The position numbers and the translations under genes were made by a program. From positions 2,108,001 through 2,172,000 of the forward strand of contig NZ_CP095072.1 of the NCBI RefSeq assembly GCF_022919115.1: 64,000 bases of DNA, given 5' to 3'. Under the pieces are notes generated by a model. It did no database searches and had not been told where the DNA came from. It was given only the letters and a program-made list of their open reading frames with translations. The stretch comes from Gracilibacillus caseinilyticus. Its GTDB lineage: Bacteria; Bacillota; Bacilli; Bacillales; Amphibacillaceae. Shown here piece by piece: positions 1-8,046 of the stretch; positions within the stretch are counted from its first letter, which is position 1; each line of letters starts with the position of its first letter.

Positions 1-1135
1 CAATGCCACCGAAATACGCACCAATGTTACAGCCAAAGGCTAATCGCGCTCCATACCCCATCAGTAATCCACCGATGATGGCTGCAAGAACATTTTTAAT
101 AGTTAATCGGGTAAACTTGAAAAGTCCTCCCGCAGCGGAAGCTAAAAATGCACCAAGAATAACACCTAGGTTCAATACGGTAGTTGAATCAGCAAATATA
201 GATGCTTCTAATGCTTGAGCATTTGCTCCTTGCCAGAAACCCCAACTTGCGGCATCCATACCGAAAAATTGTGCTACTTTTGATCCCCATAATGCAAAGG
301 CAGAAGTAACCCCCCATGGTGCACCACGAGTCATTAGCGTTAATGCATTTAACACAGCTAGAGCAATGGCTGCTGCAAATAACGGCCAAGAACCACGGAA
401 AATACGCTTCCAGCCAGTGGTAGTTGGCAATGCAGCCATTTTTGGTGCTTTTCTTTTTCTTTCGACTACTAGCGTAATCCATGCAATGAAACCAAATAAC
501 AAGATCGATACGACCCATGCACCACCATAACCAAGACCAGTAGAGGTAGCTAATGAAACAGGTTCAAAAGCTGGCAGGTCCTGTGTCCAAAATGTAAAGT
601 GAGCAGCTCCAATGGTAGAGCCCACTATAAAAAATAATAATGTGATTAACATGACAGTACGTCCGCCACCAACGGCATAAAGTGTACCAGACGCACATCC
701 ACCGCCTAGCTGCATACCTACACCAAACATAAAGGCACCGACAAGCAGACTAATCCCTATTGGCGATACATAACCTGAGGTACCCGTTCCAAAGAACGAT
801 ACGCCAAATGCTAGAATCGGAGCAAATAATGTTACGGCAACTGCTAGCATAAGCATGTGAGCCCTTAATGCTTGTCCATTCCCTACAGATGCAAGCCGAC
901 GAAAGGCGGAGGTAAAGCCAAAACGAGCATGGAATAATGTATAACCAAGTAATAATCCTATTACTAATAATAATGACTGAGAGATATCTTGCGTTACCAT
1001 TAAATAGATAAGCAATACGATCCCTATAATAAGCGCACCGATAATTAGTGGCATCTGTGGAGCATTTAACTCTTTTTGTTGTGGTGCCAACTGATCACTT
1101 TGCTGAGCAGTTAGATTCTTTGCGGTTGTTGCCAC
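1..1135 (-). CDS. YeeE/YedE family sulfur-compound transporter (3' end outside window)
   Basis: Reading the minus strand from a GTG at 1135 gives at least 378 residues without a stop. An SD (GGAAAGGG) lies about 8 nt upstream. The product is a multi-pass membrane protein with the two cysteine motifs typical of the YeeE/YedE (sulf_transp) family: GGGCASG near residue 147 and GCNIGA near residue 369, in repeated halves. Members import thiosulfate or related sulfur compounds through relayed cysteines. Family usual length is about 350-400, so only a short C-terminus is missing. No TusA-like partner is visible, but it could lie beyond the window edge. The family call is firm; the substrate is inferred. 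Confidence 0.85.
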   Translation of the reverse strand, partial: MATTAKNLTAQQSDQLAPQQKELNAPQMPLIIGALIIGIVLLIYLMVTQDISQSLLLVIGLLLGYTLFHARFGFTSAFRRLASVGNGQALRAHMLMLAVAVTLFAPILAFGVSFFGTGTSGYVSPIGISLLVGAFMFGVGMQLGGGCASGTLYAVGGGRTVMLITLLFFIVGSTIGAAHFTFWTQDLPAFEPVSLATSTGLGYGGAWVVSILLFGFIAWITLVVERKRKAPKMAALPTTTGWKRIFRGSWPLFAAAIALAVLNALTLMTRGAPWGVTSAFALWGSKVAQFFGMDAASWGFWQGANAQALEASIFADSTTVLNLGVILGAFLASAAGGLFKFTRLTIKNVLAAIIGGLLMGYGARLAFGCNIGAYFGGI

Positions 1136-1286
1136 TTAAAACACCCTTTCCCTATTAATTTTATCGGAATAATACTTTTTAATGGTAATGATAGACTCTA
1201 ATATTGTCAACCTTAATGTTCGGAGGCAGCCTCTGATATCACAAAAGATATTGACAACCCTTATAAATAGACGTACTATAATTAAT

Positions 1287-1305
1287 ATTGATAATCATTA
1301 TCAAT
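1287..1305 (+). promoter_or_regulatory. Fur box
   Basis: A perfect 19-bp palindrome with core TGATAATcATTATCA (7-1-7) at 1289-1303 lies about 40 bp before the GTG start of the siderophore lipoprotein gene. This matches the Bacillus Fur consensus and predicts derepression under iron starvation. Confidence 0.93.
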
Positions 1306-1346
1306 TATTAATGTTTAGCGAGTACATAATAAGGAGAGGAAATAAC

Positions 1347-2309
1347 GTGAAGAAAGTACTTATCGCATTTTTATTTGTAACAGCGCTTTTATTAGCAGCT
1401 TGTGGGAACACAGAGGATTCCACTAGCACAGATGAAGCAGATACTCAAGAAACTAGCAATCAGGAGCAAGCAGCAGAAGAAGCGTCTTCTTCTGAAACTT
1501 TCACATACGATTCAGAAGAAGGGCCGATGGAACTACCTGCTAACCCACAACGTATTGTGGCGCTATCATACGCACCGAATGTACTTGCATTAGGTGGAAA
1601 CGTCGTTGGTGTAGACGAATGGACATATAATAATCCCATCATGGAAGATAAATTAGAAGGCATTGAATCTGTAACAGAAGAAAGCTTAGAGAAAATCATT
1701 GAACTAGATCCGGACTTAATCATCGTAGGTTCCTGGTTGAAAAACATTGATAAACTGAAAGAAATCGCACCGACCGTTTCTTTCACTTATGGTAAGTTAA
1801 GCTACTTGGAACAACACGAGGAAATCGGAAAAGTTCTTAACAAAGAGCAAGAAGCAAAAGATTGGGTAGAGAATTTCAAAGCTCGTGCAACACAAACTGG
1901 CGAAGAGATCAAAGCCAAGATCGGGGAAGATGCGACCGTTTCCGTTCTCGAAAATGATGTGAAACAAATGGCTGTATTTGGCGACAACTGGGGACGTGGA
2001 ACAGAGTTATTGTATCAGGAGTTGGAGTTGAACATGCCTGAGAAGGTAAAAGAAAAAGCATTAGCAGACGGTTATTATTCCTTATCATTAGAGGTGATCT
2101 CGGACTTCGCGGGAGACTATATTGTGTTAAGTAAGAACCCGGATGGTGATACCTCCTTATTGGAAACAGAAACCTGGAACAACATCCCGGCCGTTCAGAA
2201 TGGGAATGTGCTTGAATTAAATACACATGTGATTGCAGATAGTGATCCGATTACATTGGAATATTTGTTGGAGCAATTTAGTACGTTCTTTTTAGGGAGT
2301 GTAATATAA
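1347..2309 (+). CDS. Iron-siderophore ABC transporter substrate-binding lipoprotein (FhuD/YxeB-like)
   Basis: The start chosen is GTG 1347, preceded by AAGGAGAGGA. A longer in-frame ATG at 1182 would run through the Fur box and lacks an SD. The signal peptide ends in the lipobox LLAAC (Cys19), so the mature protein is a lipoprotein on the outer face of the membrane. A Glu/Ser-rich linker and a periplasmic-binding fold with helical backbone follow. It should bind ferric hydroxamate-type siderophores; permeases and ATPase are not adjacent. Oddity: the final residues (FLGSVI) and the TAA are encoded by the left end of the IS256 element, so the native C-terminus was probably replaced. The fold should survive because the change is terminal. 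Confidence 0.88.
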   Translation: MKKVLIAFLFVTALLLAACGNTEDSTSTDEADTQETSNQEQAAEEASSSETFTYDSEEGPMELPANPQRIVALSYAPNVLALGGNVVGVDEWTYNNPIMEDKLEGIESVTEESLEKIIELDPDLIIVGSWLKNIDKLKEIAPTVSFTYGKLSYLEQHEEIGKVLNKEQEAKDWVENFKARATQTGEEIKAKIGEDATVSVLENDVKQMAVFGDNWGRGTELLYQELELNMPEKVKEKALADGYYSLSLEVISDFAGDYIVLSKNPDGDTSLLETETWNNIPAVQNGNVLELNTHVIADSDPITLEYLLEQFSTFFLGSVI

Positions 2310-2357
2310 ACTGTGTAAGTAAGAAATGCGTACGGTTTCTTACTCACACAGTTTTTT
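2308..2357 (+). terminator. Hairpin with T-run at the IS256 left end
   Basis: A stem of about 19 bp (AAACTGTGTAAGTAAGAAA paired with its near-complement at 2336-2353) is followed by TTTTTT. It overlaps the TAA of the lipoprotein gene and precedes the transposase. It could end incoming transcription and so shield the transposase gene. The same hairpin, with the loop inverted, recurs at 32670-32708. Confidence 0.8.
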
Positions 2358-2398
2358 GTTTGTTAGAATAATAAGTATAAAGCTAAAGGGGGTTTTAC

Positions 2399-3637
2399 AT
2401 GGGGAAACCGAAAAGAGATCCTAACTCCGTAGAATTAGCTAACAAGATCATTGAACAGTATCAACCTGAAACAGTAGAAGATATGCAACATGCACTAAAA
2501 GACATATTTGGACCTATGTTTGAGACGATGTTAAAAGGTGAAATGGACCATCACTTAGGATATTCCTCCAATGAAAAAGGGCAAAAAAGCACGGTAAACA
2601 GACGGAATGGATATGGAAAGAAAACCATCAAAACATCCACTGGAGAAGTAGAATTAGAAGTGCCAAGAGATCGAGACGGCTCATTCGAACCACAAGTCAT
2701 TCCCAAACGTCAGCGAGATGTCTCCGCCATTGAAAACAAAGTCATTGCCATGTACGCCCGTGGTATGTCTCAGAGGGATATATCCTCTACTATTGAAGAT
2801 ATTTATGGATTTTCTGTGTCTCATGAAATGGTATCTAACATGACGGACCATGTACTGACAGAATTAGAAGAATGGCAAACAAGACCCTTACAGCCTTGTT
2901 ATCCTTTTGTCTTTGTGGACTGCCTTTACGCGACTGTTCGTAATGATTATGAAACGAAGAAATACGCAGTCTATACCATGCTTGGATACACCATCGAAGG
3001 CAAGAAAGAGATACTAGGTTTATGGCTTAATGAAACGGAAAGTAAGCATAAATGGATGCAAATCTTTGATGAGATTAAATCGAGAGGAGTAGAAGATATT
3101 TTCTTTCTCTCTATCGATGGCGTAACTGGTCTAGAAGAAGGTGCTCGTGTCATATTCCCATCCGTAACGGTCCAACGATGTATCGTTCACCTTATTCGAA
3201 ATTCCCTTAAATATGTACCAAGTAAGGATTACAAACCCTTCACAGCTGCTTTACGAAAAGTATATGCCGCATCCAGCCTAAAAGCTTGTCGCAGCGCCTT
3301 TGAAAACTTTCAACAACAATGGTCTTCTTACCCTGGAGCCATTGATGTCTGGAAGCGCCATTTCTCTCATGTAGAACAGCTTTTTGATTACGGTAGTGCG
3401 ATTCGTAAAATCATGTATACAACAAATGCCGTAGAAAGTGTTCACTCAAGCTATCGTAAAGTTACCCAAAAAGGAGCATTCCCAGACGAGAATGCCCTAT
3501 TAAAAGTACTATATTTACGAACGAAAGAATTAGAAGATAAATGGAAAGGTGGCCATATTCAGCAATGGGCCATGGTGATGAACCAGTTGTTAATTCATGA
3601 CCATCTAAAGGATCGTGTATTAAAGTATTTAGAATAA
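2399..3637 (+). CDS. IS256-family transposase
   Basis: This 412-residue protein is full length for the family. It starts at ATG 2399 after AAAGGGGG. A DDE catalytic triad is visible: Asp in FVFVDCLYATV, Asp in FLSIDGVTG and Glu in TTNAVESVH, with the usual alpha-helical insertion between the last two. The N-terminal region carries the MLKGEMDHHLGY stretch typical of mutator/IS256 enzymes. It cuts and pastes the surrounding element by recognising its terminal repeats. No frameshift or stop is present, so the copy may be active. Confidence 0.95.
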   Translation: MGKPKRDPNSVELANKIIEQYQPETVEDMQHALKDIFGPMFETMLKGEMDHHLGYSSNEKGQKSTVNRRNGYGKKTIKTSTGEVELEVPRDRDGSFEPQVIPKRQRDVSAIENKVIAMYARGMSQRDISSTIEDIYGFSVSHEMVSNMTDHVLTELEEWQTRPLQPCYPFVFVDCLYATVRNDYETKKYAVYTMLGYTIEGKKEILGLWLNETESKHKWMQIFDEIKSRGVEDIFFLSIDGVTGLEEGARVIFPSVTVQRCIVHLIRNSLKYVPSKDYKPFTAALRKVYAASSLKACRSAFENFQQQWSSYPGAIDVWKRHFSHVEQLFDYGSAIRKIMYTTNAVESVHSSYRKVTQKGAFPDENALLKVLYLRTKELEDKWKGGHIQQWAMVMNQLLIHDHLKDRVLKYLE

Positions 3638-3717
3638 CTTACACACTTTTCTTGACAAGCCCTAGTAGTTCTAATAACGTCCTCATTTCTTATCTCTCAC
3701 CTACCTCTTTTATATAC

Positions 3718-3736
3718 GCTCCCGTTAATGAAACAA
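3718..3736 (-). repeat. Cassette-spacer element, copy 1
   Basis: Read on the minus strand it is CATTAACGGGAGCG, about 12 nt after the stop of the acetyltransferase gene. It matches the shared TAACGGGTGSC motif found after nearly every gene of the array. Confidence 0.6.
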
Positions 3737-3740
3737 GAAT

Positions 3741-4202
3741 TTATAATTGTTTATATACAAACTCACGATATTTCACAAAATCATGTTTCTCATAGAACTC
3801 TTTTGCAATTTTGTTATCTAACCAATAGTCTAACTCAATTAAGTCTATACCTTTTTCATTAGCTAAGTTATAAATGTTATTCATCAAAGCTGTGCCATCT
3901 CCCTTTTTTCTTTGAGTTTGAATTATGCTAATTTGATGAACATAAATTGATTTATAACTTTTTTCAAACGCATTTTCTGGATATTCTCTAACCTCAATCC
4001 AAGCATAACCTACTGCTTCATGGTTATCTTCTAATAGCAGAAAGATAATATCATCATTTTCTATTAACTTTTTAAAAATTTCTTTGATTTCATCATAGTT
4101 ATATTCATTAAAATACTTAGGATAGAGAGAACAATGTAAGTCGTGAACTGGTTTGTTTAATTTGGCAACTACCTCAAAATCTTTTGTTTGGCTTATTTTC
4201 AT
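3741..4202 (-). CDS. GNAT family N-acetyltransferase
   Basis: A 153-residue single-domain GCN5-related acetyltransferase. The acetyl-CoA-binding segment is seen as QTQRKKGDGTALMNNIY (variant of Q/RxxGxG/A) at about residues 95-112, followed by the conserved IDLIELDYWLDN beta-strand and the KEFYEKHDFVKY motif near the C-terminus. The substrate is unknown. It is a stand-alone minus-strand gene between two cassette-spacer elements, with NUDIX as upstream neighbour, and has no operon partner. Length is normal for the family. Confidence 0.85.
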   Translation of the reverse strand: MKISQTKDFEVVAKLNKPVHDLHCSLYPKYFNEYNYDEIKEIFKKLIENDDIIFLLLEDNHEAVGYAWIEVREYPENAFEKSYKSIYVHQISIIQTQRKKGDGTALMNNIYNLANEKGIDLIELDYWLDNKIAKEFYEKHDFVKYREFVYKQL

Positions 4203-4270
4203 TTAAATCCCCCACTTAAGCTTTTAATGATTAACTCTTTTTATTGTTTATTTGGTTAAAATAACAGATT

Positions 4271-4358
4271 TCTTCTTCCGCATAATGCTTCTTTAGTCGA
4301 AAACAAATGAGTTACCGTAGCAACCCCTGTCCTTTAACTCTTGTACCCGTTTGTTGGG
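4271..4358 (-). repeat. Cassette-spacer element, copy 2
   Basis: On the minus strand, AACAAACGGGTAC follows the NUDIX stop, and CTAAAGAAGCATTATGCGG precedes the acetyltransferase gene about 55 bp later. This is the most diverged copy that keeps both halves of the element. Confidence 0.55.
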
Positions 4359-4366
4359 ATCAAGTA

Positions 4367-4813
4367 TTAATCATAATTCTTTTCAACTTTTAAATGTGAA
4401 ATATCTTTTTTATTAGAAGTGATAACATTAAGTATTCCTTCTGGATAAAACCGTCTGTCTCCCAATTGCGGTATAGTACGCCAAATGAGTTTGATATCTG
4501 ATTTCTCATTATGTATTAACTCATTATCTATTTTATTATTGCTTGAACACCAATGAATTAAAGTACAATCGTGCCTTTTCTTCCCATCGTACTGAACAAT
4601 ATTTTCATTTATACAAGCTAATTCACCAATATCTGAGTGTAAATCAAATTCTTCAATTAACTCCCTTTTAATAGCCTCAACTGCTGTTTCACCGAATTCA
4701 ATACTTCCACCTGGAAGACGATAGAAACTTTCTTCTAAATCACATTGCACAAGGATTTTTGTCTTATCTTCATTTACAATAATCCCTTCAGCTCTTAACA
4801 ATGGTTTATTCAC
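4367..4813 (-). CDS. NUDIX hydrolase
   Basis: A 148-residue protein with a complete Nudix box near residues 36-57: GGSIEFGETAVEAIKRE then LIEEF, which fits Gx5Ex7REUxEE. These residues bind the divalent metal and cleave nucleoside diphosphates linked to a moiety X. The substrate cannot be told from sequence. It stands alone on the minus strand between spacer elements copies 2 and 3. Confidence 0.9.
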   Translation of the reverse strand: MNKPLLRAEGIIVNEDKTKILVQCDLEESFYRLPGGSIEFGETAVEAIKRELIEEFDLHSDIGELACINENIVQYDGKKRHDCTLIHWCSSNNKIDNELIHNEKSDIKLIWRTIPQLGDRRFYPEGILNVITSNKKDISHLKVEKNYD

Positions 4814-4869
4814 AAAACCACTCCCAAATAAAGATTTAATTATTTATTTCCATCTTTCATCTAATATTT

Positions 4870-4944
4870 CCTTCTTCAACATTCCTGCTCCGTTAGTAAA
4901 AAAACGACTGCTCAATTGAACAATCGCCCCGTTACTTTAATAGT
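4870..4944 (-). repeat. Cassette-spacer element, copy 3 (both halves)
   Basis: On the minus strand it holds TATTAAAGTAACGGGGCG, a hairpin with a seven-T run, then CTAACGGAGCAGGAATG and TTGAAGAAGG. This is one of the two best-preserved full copies and serves as a reference for the consensus. Confidence 0.7.
4898..4926 (-). terminator. Rho-independent terminator within spacer copy 3
   Basis: On the minus strand CGATTGTTCAATTGAGCAGTCG folds on itself (two G-U pairs) and is followed by TTTTTTT. It ends the small secreted-protein gene at 4956. Confidence 0.75.
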
Positions 4945-4955
4945 TATATTTAAGT

Positions 4956-5243
4956 TTATTTCTCTTTTATGAAATAAAACCCTTGTCCATTTTCCTGTGG
5001 CACAAATCCTGATAAAGCTGATGAATTTTCTACTCTATTTTGTTCTTCTGCTGTTATAACTGTTTTAAGGTCTTTACCTTCAATAGTCTTATTTTCACGC
5101 ACTGCTTGTTCCTCTACTGTTACAACCCTAACTTTATTTCCATCACTAACGTCAGCTTGTCCTTTTGCTAATACATCTGTAAGTCCAATTGATAGTGCAA
5201 GAACTCCTATAAAACCAAAAACCAAACCTGATTTTCTTTTCAT
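4956..5243 (-). CDS. Small secreted or membrane-anchored protein of unknown function
   Basis: The start at 5243 is chosen over one at 5264 because GGAGGGG lies 6 nt before it. The 95-residue product begins MKRKSGLVFGFIG with a hydrophobic signal segment (residues about 6-25, ending near VLAKG). A charged polar domain (VRVVTVEEQAV, LKTVITAEEQN) follows and the protein ends in FYFIKEK. The two similar VxTxEEQ blocks suggest a short internal repeat. I do not recognise a family. The gene is a stand-alone unit in the array. Confidence 0.6.
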   Translation of the reverse strand: MKRKSGLVFGFIGVLALSIGLTDVLAKGQADVSDGNKVRVVTVEEQAVRENKTIEGKDLKTVITAEEQNRVENSSALSGFVPQENGQGFYFIKEK

Positions 5244-5303
5244 AAAGCACCCCTCCGTTTTCAATATCTTATAATAAATATATTACTATAAATAAAAAAT
5301 AAA

Positions 5304-5333
5304 ACCTTCTTCTACATTCCTGCTTCGTTAGTG
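5304..5333 (-). repeat. Cassette-spacer element, copy 4 (second half only)
   Basis: On the minus strand it reads CACTAACGAAGCAGGAATG then TAGAAGAAGG, nearly identical to the second half of copy 3. The TAACGGGTG half is absent upstream, so this may be the outer edge of the array segment. Confidence 0.65.
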
Positions 5334-5525
5334 CAACAACACTACTTGTTCATGTGTATAATTATTAGTATATATACATTTTTCATTAGTATCTATAATA
5401 AAAAGGAAAACAATGATTGCATTATCTTTAATACCATCATACACACTCTTCCATAAAAAAGGGAAGTCCTTAACTGGAAAAAAGTGTTTCATTTTATCAA
5501 GCAAAAACTGTGTCATCTGTTTCAA
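5328..5525 (-). CDS. Hypothetical small protein (uncertain)
   Basis: An open frame of 65 codons from a TTG at 5525, with a hydrophobic middle (NAIIVFLFIIDTNE). The start has only a weak, distant SD, and the 3' end runs into spacer copy 4. I do not recognise it. It may be the decayed 3' part of a longer gene or chance coding. Confidence 0.25.
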   Translation of the reverse strand: MKQMTQFLLDKMKHFFPVKDFPFLWKSVYDGIKDNAIIVFLFIIDTNEKCIYTNNYTHEQVVLLH

Positions 5526-5729
5526 GCGGTCACAAGGAGTTACCTTACAAAAATTGATAAACCTATACTTATACCTCTAAAAATCAAGGAAATAAAGAGA
5601 AAACAATTGTTTAAATGATTTTTTGGTAAAATCACCCATGATTTAGCCCTTTATTTTGGATTTGGATTGGATTACTATGGAGTTTTATATGGCTTGAAAA
5701 GTACTGGTTTAGCAAGACAGTAGGTTAAA
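5526..5729 (+). other. Intergenic stretch with a possible membrane-protein gene remnant
   Basis: On the plus strand, 5640-5725 reads as a Trp-rich hydrophobic C-terminus (PLFWIWIGLLWSFIWLEKYW) ending in TAA. No start or SD precedes it in frame. It resembles the tail of a small membrane protein left after deletion. Otherwise nothing is seen here. Confidence 0.25.
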
Positions 5730-5760
5730 AAGAAAAAAGAATAGGGATGACCTATTCTTT
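5730..5760 (-). terminator. Terminator of the tapA-sipW operon
   Basis: On the minus strand AAAGAATAGG-TCAT-CCCTATTCTTTTTTC forms a hairpin followed by T residues. It overlaps the TAG stop of the LPxTA protein gene and marks the operon end. Confidence 0.8.
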
Positions 5761-6387
5761 CGCACGCTTATTCCATTTGATATAAAGTAAGAATAATTGT
5801 CCTAACAATAGAAGGAACGCACCTATTATTACAAGATTGATAATGTTTGTTGCTGTACTCGGTAATAATGCTCCATTATCACTATTGGTAGAAATAGCGA
5901 AGGATGATGTTTCTGATTCCATATCATCAAAAGCTGTAATGATAATTTCTGCATTTGTCATTAACCCTTGAAATTCATTTCCCGATTCAGGAGGGAATGT
6001 TAAGGTGAACGCCAAATTGTCGGTGCTATCTGGTGGTAAAGTCAAATCTGCTAGTAATGAAAAATTGGATATCTTGTCATCAAATAAAATAGCATCAGCA
6101 TGCTGTATCTTTAGTGACAATTGATTGTAGAATAGTTCCGATCCGTCCAGGTGTTGAATGTCAATCGTATAGGATATATCGTGATCCACTTGATTACTAA
6201 TGGTCATTTCACGATCAGCCCAATCTCCTGGCTTCAGATTAGTTAGATCAAATAACTTACCATTTTCGGCAAAAGTTCCATCAAGGTTGATCAGATTTTG
6301 GTTCGTCGTAGCCTGGACAATGGGAACAGAAAACAAGAAAAACAGCAGGAATATAGAGTAAAAGAGTTTCGGCTTGGTCAATATCAT
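5752..6387 (-). CDS. Secreted protein with LPxTA-type sorting signal, fourth gene of the matrix locus
   Basis: A 211-residue protein with an N-terminal signal peptide (hydrophobic to about residue 26, VQA cleavage). The extracellular domain has CalY/TasA-like features: ENGKLFDLTNLKPGDW resembles the NLKPGD segment of TasA here. The C-terminus at about residue 175 reads LPSTATN, then about 20 hydrophobic residues and KWNKRAKE, which is the layout of a sortase substrate. LPSTA is closest to the LPDTA/LPDTS signals used by the Bacillus class D sortase. The gene follows sipW by 50 bp and probably shares its transcript. It may tether TasA-type fibres to the wall; that role is inference. No sortase gene is in the window. 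Confidence 0.75.
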   Translation of the reverse strand: MILTKPKLFYSIFLLFFLFSVPIVQATTNQNLINLDGTFAENGKLFDLTNLKPGDWADREMTISNQVDHDISYTIDIQHLDGSELFYNQLSLKIQHADAILFDDKISNFSLLADLTLPPDSTDNLAFTLTFPPESGNEFQGLMTNAEIIITAFDDMESETSSFAISTNSDNGALLPSTATNIINLVIIGAFLLLLGQLFLLYIKWNKRAKE

Positions 6388-6437
6388 GCACCACCTTTTT
6401 ATTAAGCATGAGTCTCTACTTGCAGGGAAACAGGATA

Positions 6438-7034
6438 TTACTTCTGTTCAACTGTTTCCTGGGCCTTTGATTCAGCAGGTTTTTTTAGATCTATTTGGGA
6501 TAGGGCTTGCCAAATAGTGAAAGCAGCATATCCAATTAATAAAATGCCGGGTAAAATTAACAACATCGCGCTACCAGCTTGTGAATTTGCGAAAGTGACA
6601 ACATAACCGAGATAGGGAATAGTGAATCCTTCGTACTCCGCCACCACATTATCCGACAGAACGGGTGCTGGATCCACTGCGTTATTATTATCTCCTTTTG
6701 TTTCATACATAACATGTTCACCGCTCTCAATGACGTCGGAAACGCGGTGGGTGATTAACGTTTCATTTTCACTTAAGAAGGTGATGACGTCTCCCTCTTG
6801 AAATCTTGTCATATCACCACCAGGTTTAACCGCAATGATGGACCCTGTTTGAATGTCGGGTTCCATGGATCCCGATAAGACAGCTTTTAGCTGATATCCC
6901 ATCACTTCGGGTTCACCACCGGATGCTTTGGTAGAAATCATAATAAATACCGTAAATAGTAAAGAAACAAAAAGCACAACGGTAATAAGAGTACTAAGCC
7001 ATTTTTTAGTTTGTTTAAAAACTTTATTTGTCAT
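6438..7034 (-). CDS. sipW: Signal peptidase I of the SipW (ER-like) type
   Basis: A 198-residue membrane peptidase with two transmembrane segments (about 14-34 and 165-185). The catalytic serine is in LSGSMEP (Ser56), and the His that replaces Lys in SipW enzymes is in LITHRV (about residue 96). SipW processes the TasA and TapA precursors during biofilm matrix secretion. Its start overlaps the tapA stop by 4 nt (ATGA), so translation is coupled. Length and motifs are normal for the family. Confidence 0.93.
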   Translation of the reverse strand: MTNKVFKQTKKWLSTLITVVLFVSLLFTVFIMISTKASGGEPEVMGYQLKAVLSGSMEPDIQTGSIIAVKPGGDMTRFQEGDVITFLSENETLITHRVSDVIESGEHVMYETKGDNNNAVDPAPVLSDNVVAEYEGFTIPYLGYVVTFANSQAGSAMLLILPGILLIGYAAFTIWQALSQIDLKKPAESKAQETVEQK

Positions 7035-7930
7035 TTTTTTTCACCTTCTTGTGATTCAGTTTGGGATTGTTCTGCATCTTCTTCTGGTTGACTTTGCTCC
7101 TTTTCTTTGTCAGTCGATGTTTCAGATCCTTTCATTGTTTGCTCGGTAGATGGTTGTTCTTTGATGACCTCTTCATCTTTTGGTTGTTCCTGATTATCAT
7201 CGGCTGCAGGTGGTGTTTCTTCTGTATCGGAAGTTGCATCTTTATCAGTATCCTCTGTTGTTGTTTCTTTTTCTTCTTCTTGGGCTGGCTGTTCTACTGG
7301 TTCATCAGTCGTTTCTGGAGGCGCTGTTTTTATTGGTGCTTCTTTTTCCGGTTCTTGCACTGTATCTTCCGTATCTGGTTTAGCTTCTTCTTCCTGTTCC
7401 TTTTCTGTCGGTTCAGCAGGACAGGATACTTCGATTGTTTCACTCCAGATTACATTTTCTGCTTCACCGGCATAATCCGGGTGTTGTAAAACCTTCACGA
7501 TATAGAATCCTGTACTCGTCGCTTCGTGTGTGATTGTAGTAACTTCCTCAGCTTCCAGCGGATCAAGCGTATCCTCAGCTATTTTGTCCCCATCTTTTGG
7601 GTTACCGTTCTCTATGTAGAAAATCTCGTAATGGGTAGCGCTGGTCATACTGTATCCGTTATTCTGCACGTCCACAGAGAATGCCGCAGGGAGACAACTA
7701 TCGGTTACATTTTGATTGTCACTAGCTGTAAATAGTAATTCACTCCGATCCCACCAACTTCCAGACGGCATAGAGAAACTAACCGCTTTTGTGTTACTGA
7801 ACATGGAACTGGTAGGAGAGGTAAGTTGGGACAAAGAAAGTATGACTGCATATAAAATGATGACTAGTTGTATATGAGGGATTTTTTTCCTGTGATTTTT
7901 TTTAAATCTAACCGTTCTTGAACTTCTCAT
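7031..7930 (-). CDS. tapA: TapA-like amyloid-fibre assembly/anchoring protein
   Basis: The start at 7930 is taken because GGAGG lies 7 nt upstream; an ATG two codons earlier is too close. After a basic N-terminus and signal segment, a TapA-like ectodomain follows (SGSWWDRSELLFTASDNQ, two cysteines at DSCLPAAF and VSCPAEP that could form a disulfide). The last 125 or so residues are a Glu/Pro/Thr-rich acidic tail with no predicted fold. B. subtilis TapA has a shorter acidic tail. It acts outside the cell with TasA. The gene forms an operon with sipW. Confidence 0.85.
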   Translation of the reverse strand: MRSSRTVRFKKNHRKKIPHIQLVIILYAVILSLSQLTSPTSSMFSNTKAVSFSMPSGSWWDRSELLFTASDNQNVTDSCLPAAFSVDVQNNGYSMTSATHYEIFYIENGNPKDGDKIAEDTLDPLEAEEVTTITHEATSTGFYIVKVLQHPDYAGEAENVIWSETIEVSCPAEPTEKEQEEEAKPDTEDTVQEPEKEAPIKTAPPETTDEPVEQPAQEEEKETTTEDTDKDATSDTEETPPAADDNQEQPKDEEVIKEQPSTEQTMKGSETSTDKEKEQSQPEEDAEQSQTESQEGEKK

Positions 7931-8015
7931 ATCCATTCCTCCATCTTGAAACGTTTTATTTATTTTCGTGAATAGATATTTGGATTATGTATTCACGGAA
8001 ATAAATAAAGGATAG

Positions 8016-8042
8016 AAAAGGGTGAGACAAGCTCACCCTTTC
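8016..8042 (-). terminator. Stem-loop between tasA and tapA
   Basis: On the minus strand AAAGGGTGAG-CTTGT-CTCACCCTTTTC forms a 10-bp stem right after the tasA stop, with a weak T-tail. It may terminate part of the transcription and so keep tasA expression above tapA-sipW. Confidence 0.7.
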
Positions 8043-8046
8043 CGTA

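Larger units (their letters stand above)
2295..3662 (+). mobile_element. IS256-family insertion sequence
   Basis: The element contains one transposase gene. The right end, 3637-3662, reads inward as GGGCTTGTCAAG followed by AAAAGTGTGTAAG. The stretch 2295-2319 (GGGAGTGTAATA onward) matches that inverted right end at 18 of 25 positions and is taken as the left inverted repeat, giving 1368 bp. I see no matching target duplication, so a flank may have rearranged. The left end lies inside the 3' end of the siderophore lipoprotein gene. Confidence 0.75.

Noticed and set aside
7061..7489. Long plus-strand open frames opposite tapA rich in Phe/Leu/Cys
   Set aside because: They are the antisense of the Glu/Pro-rich tapA tail, without SD; composition is explained by the complement.
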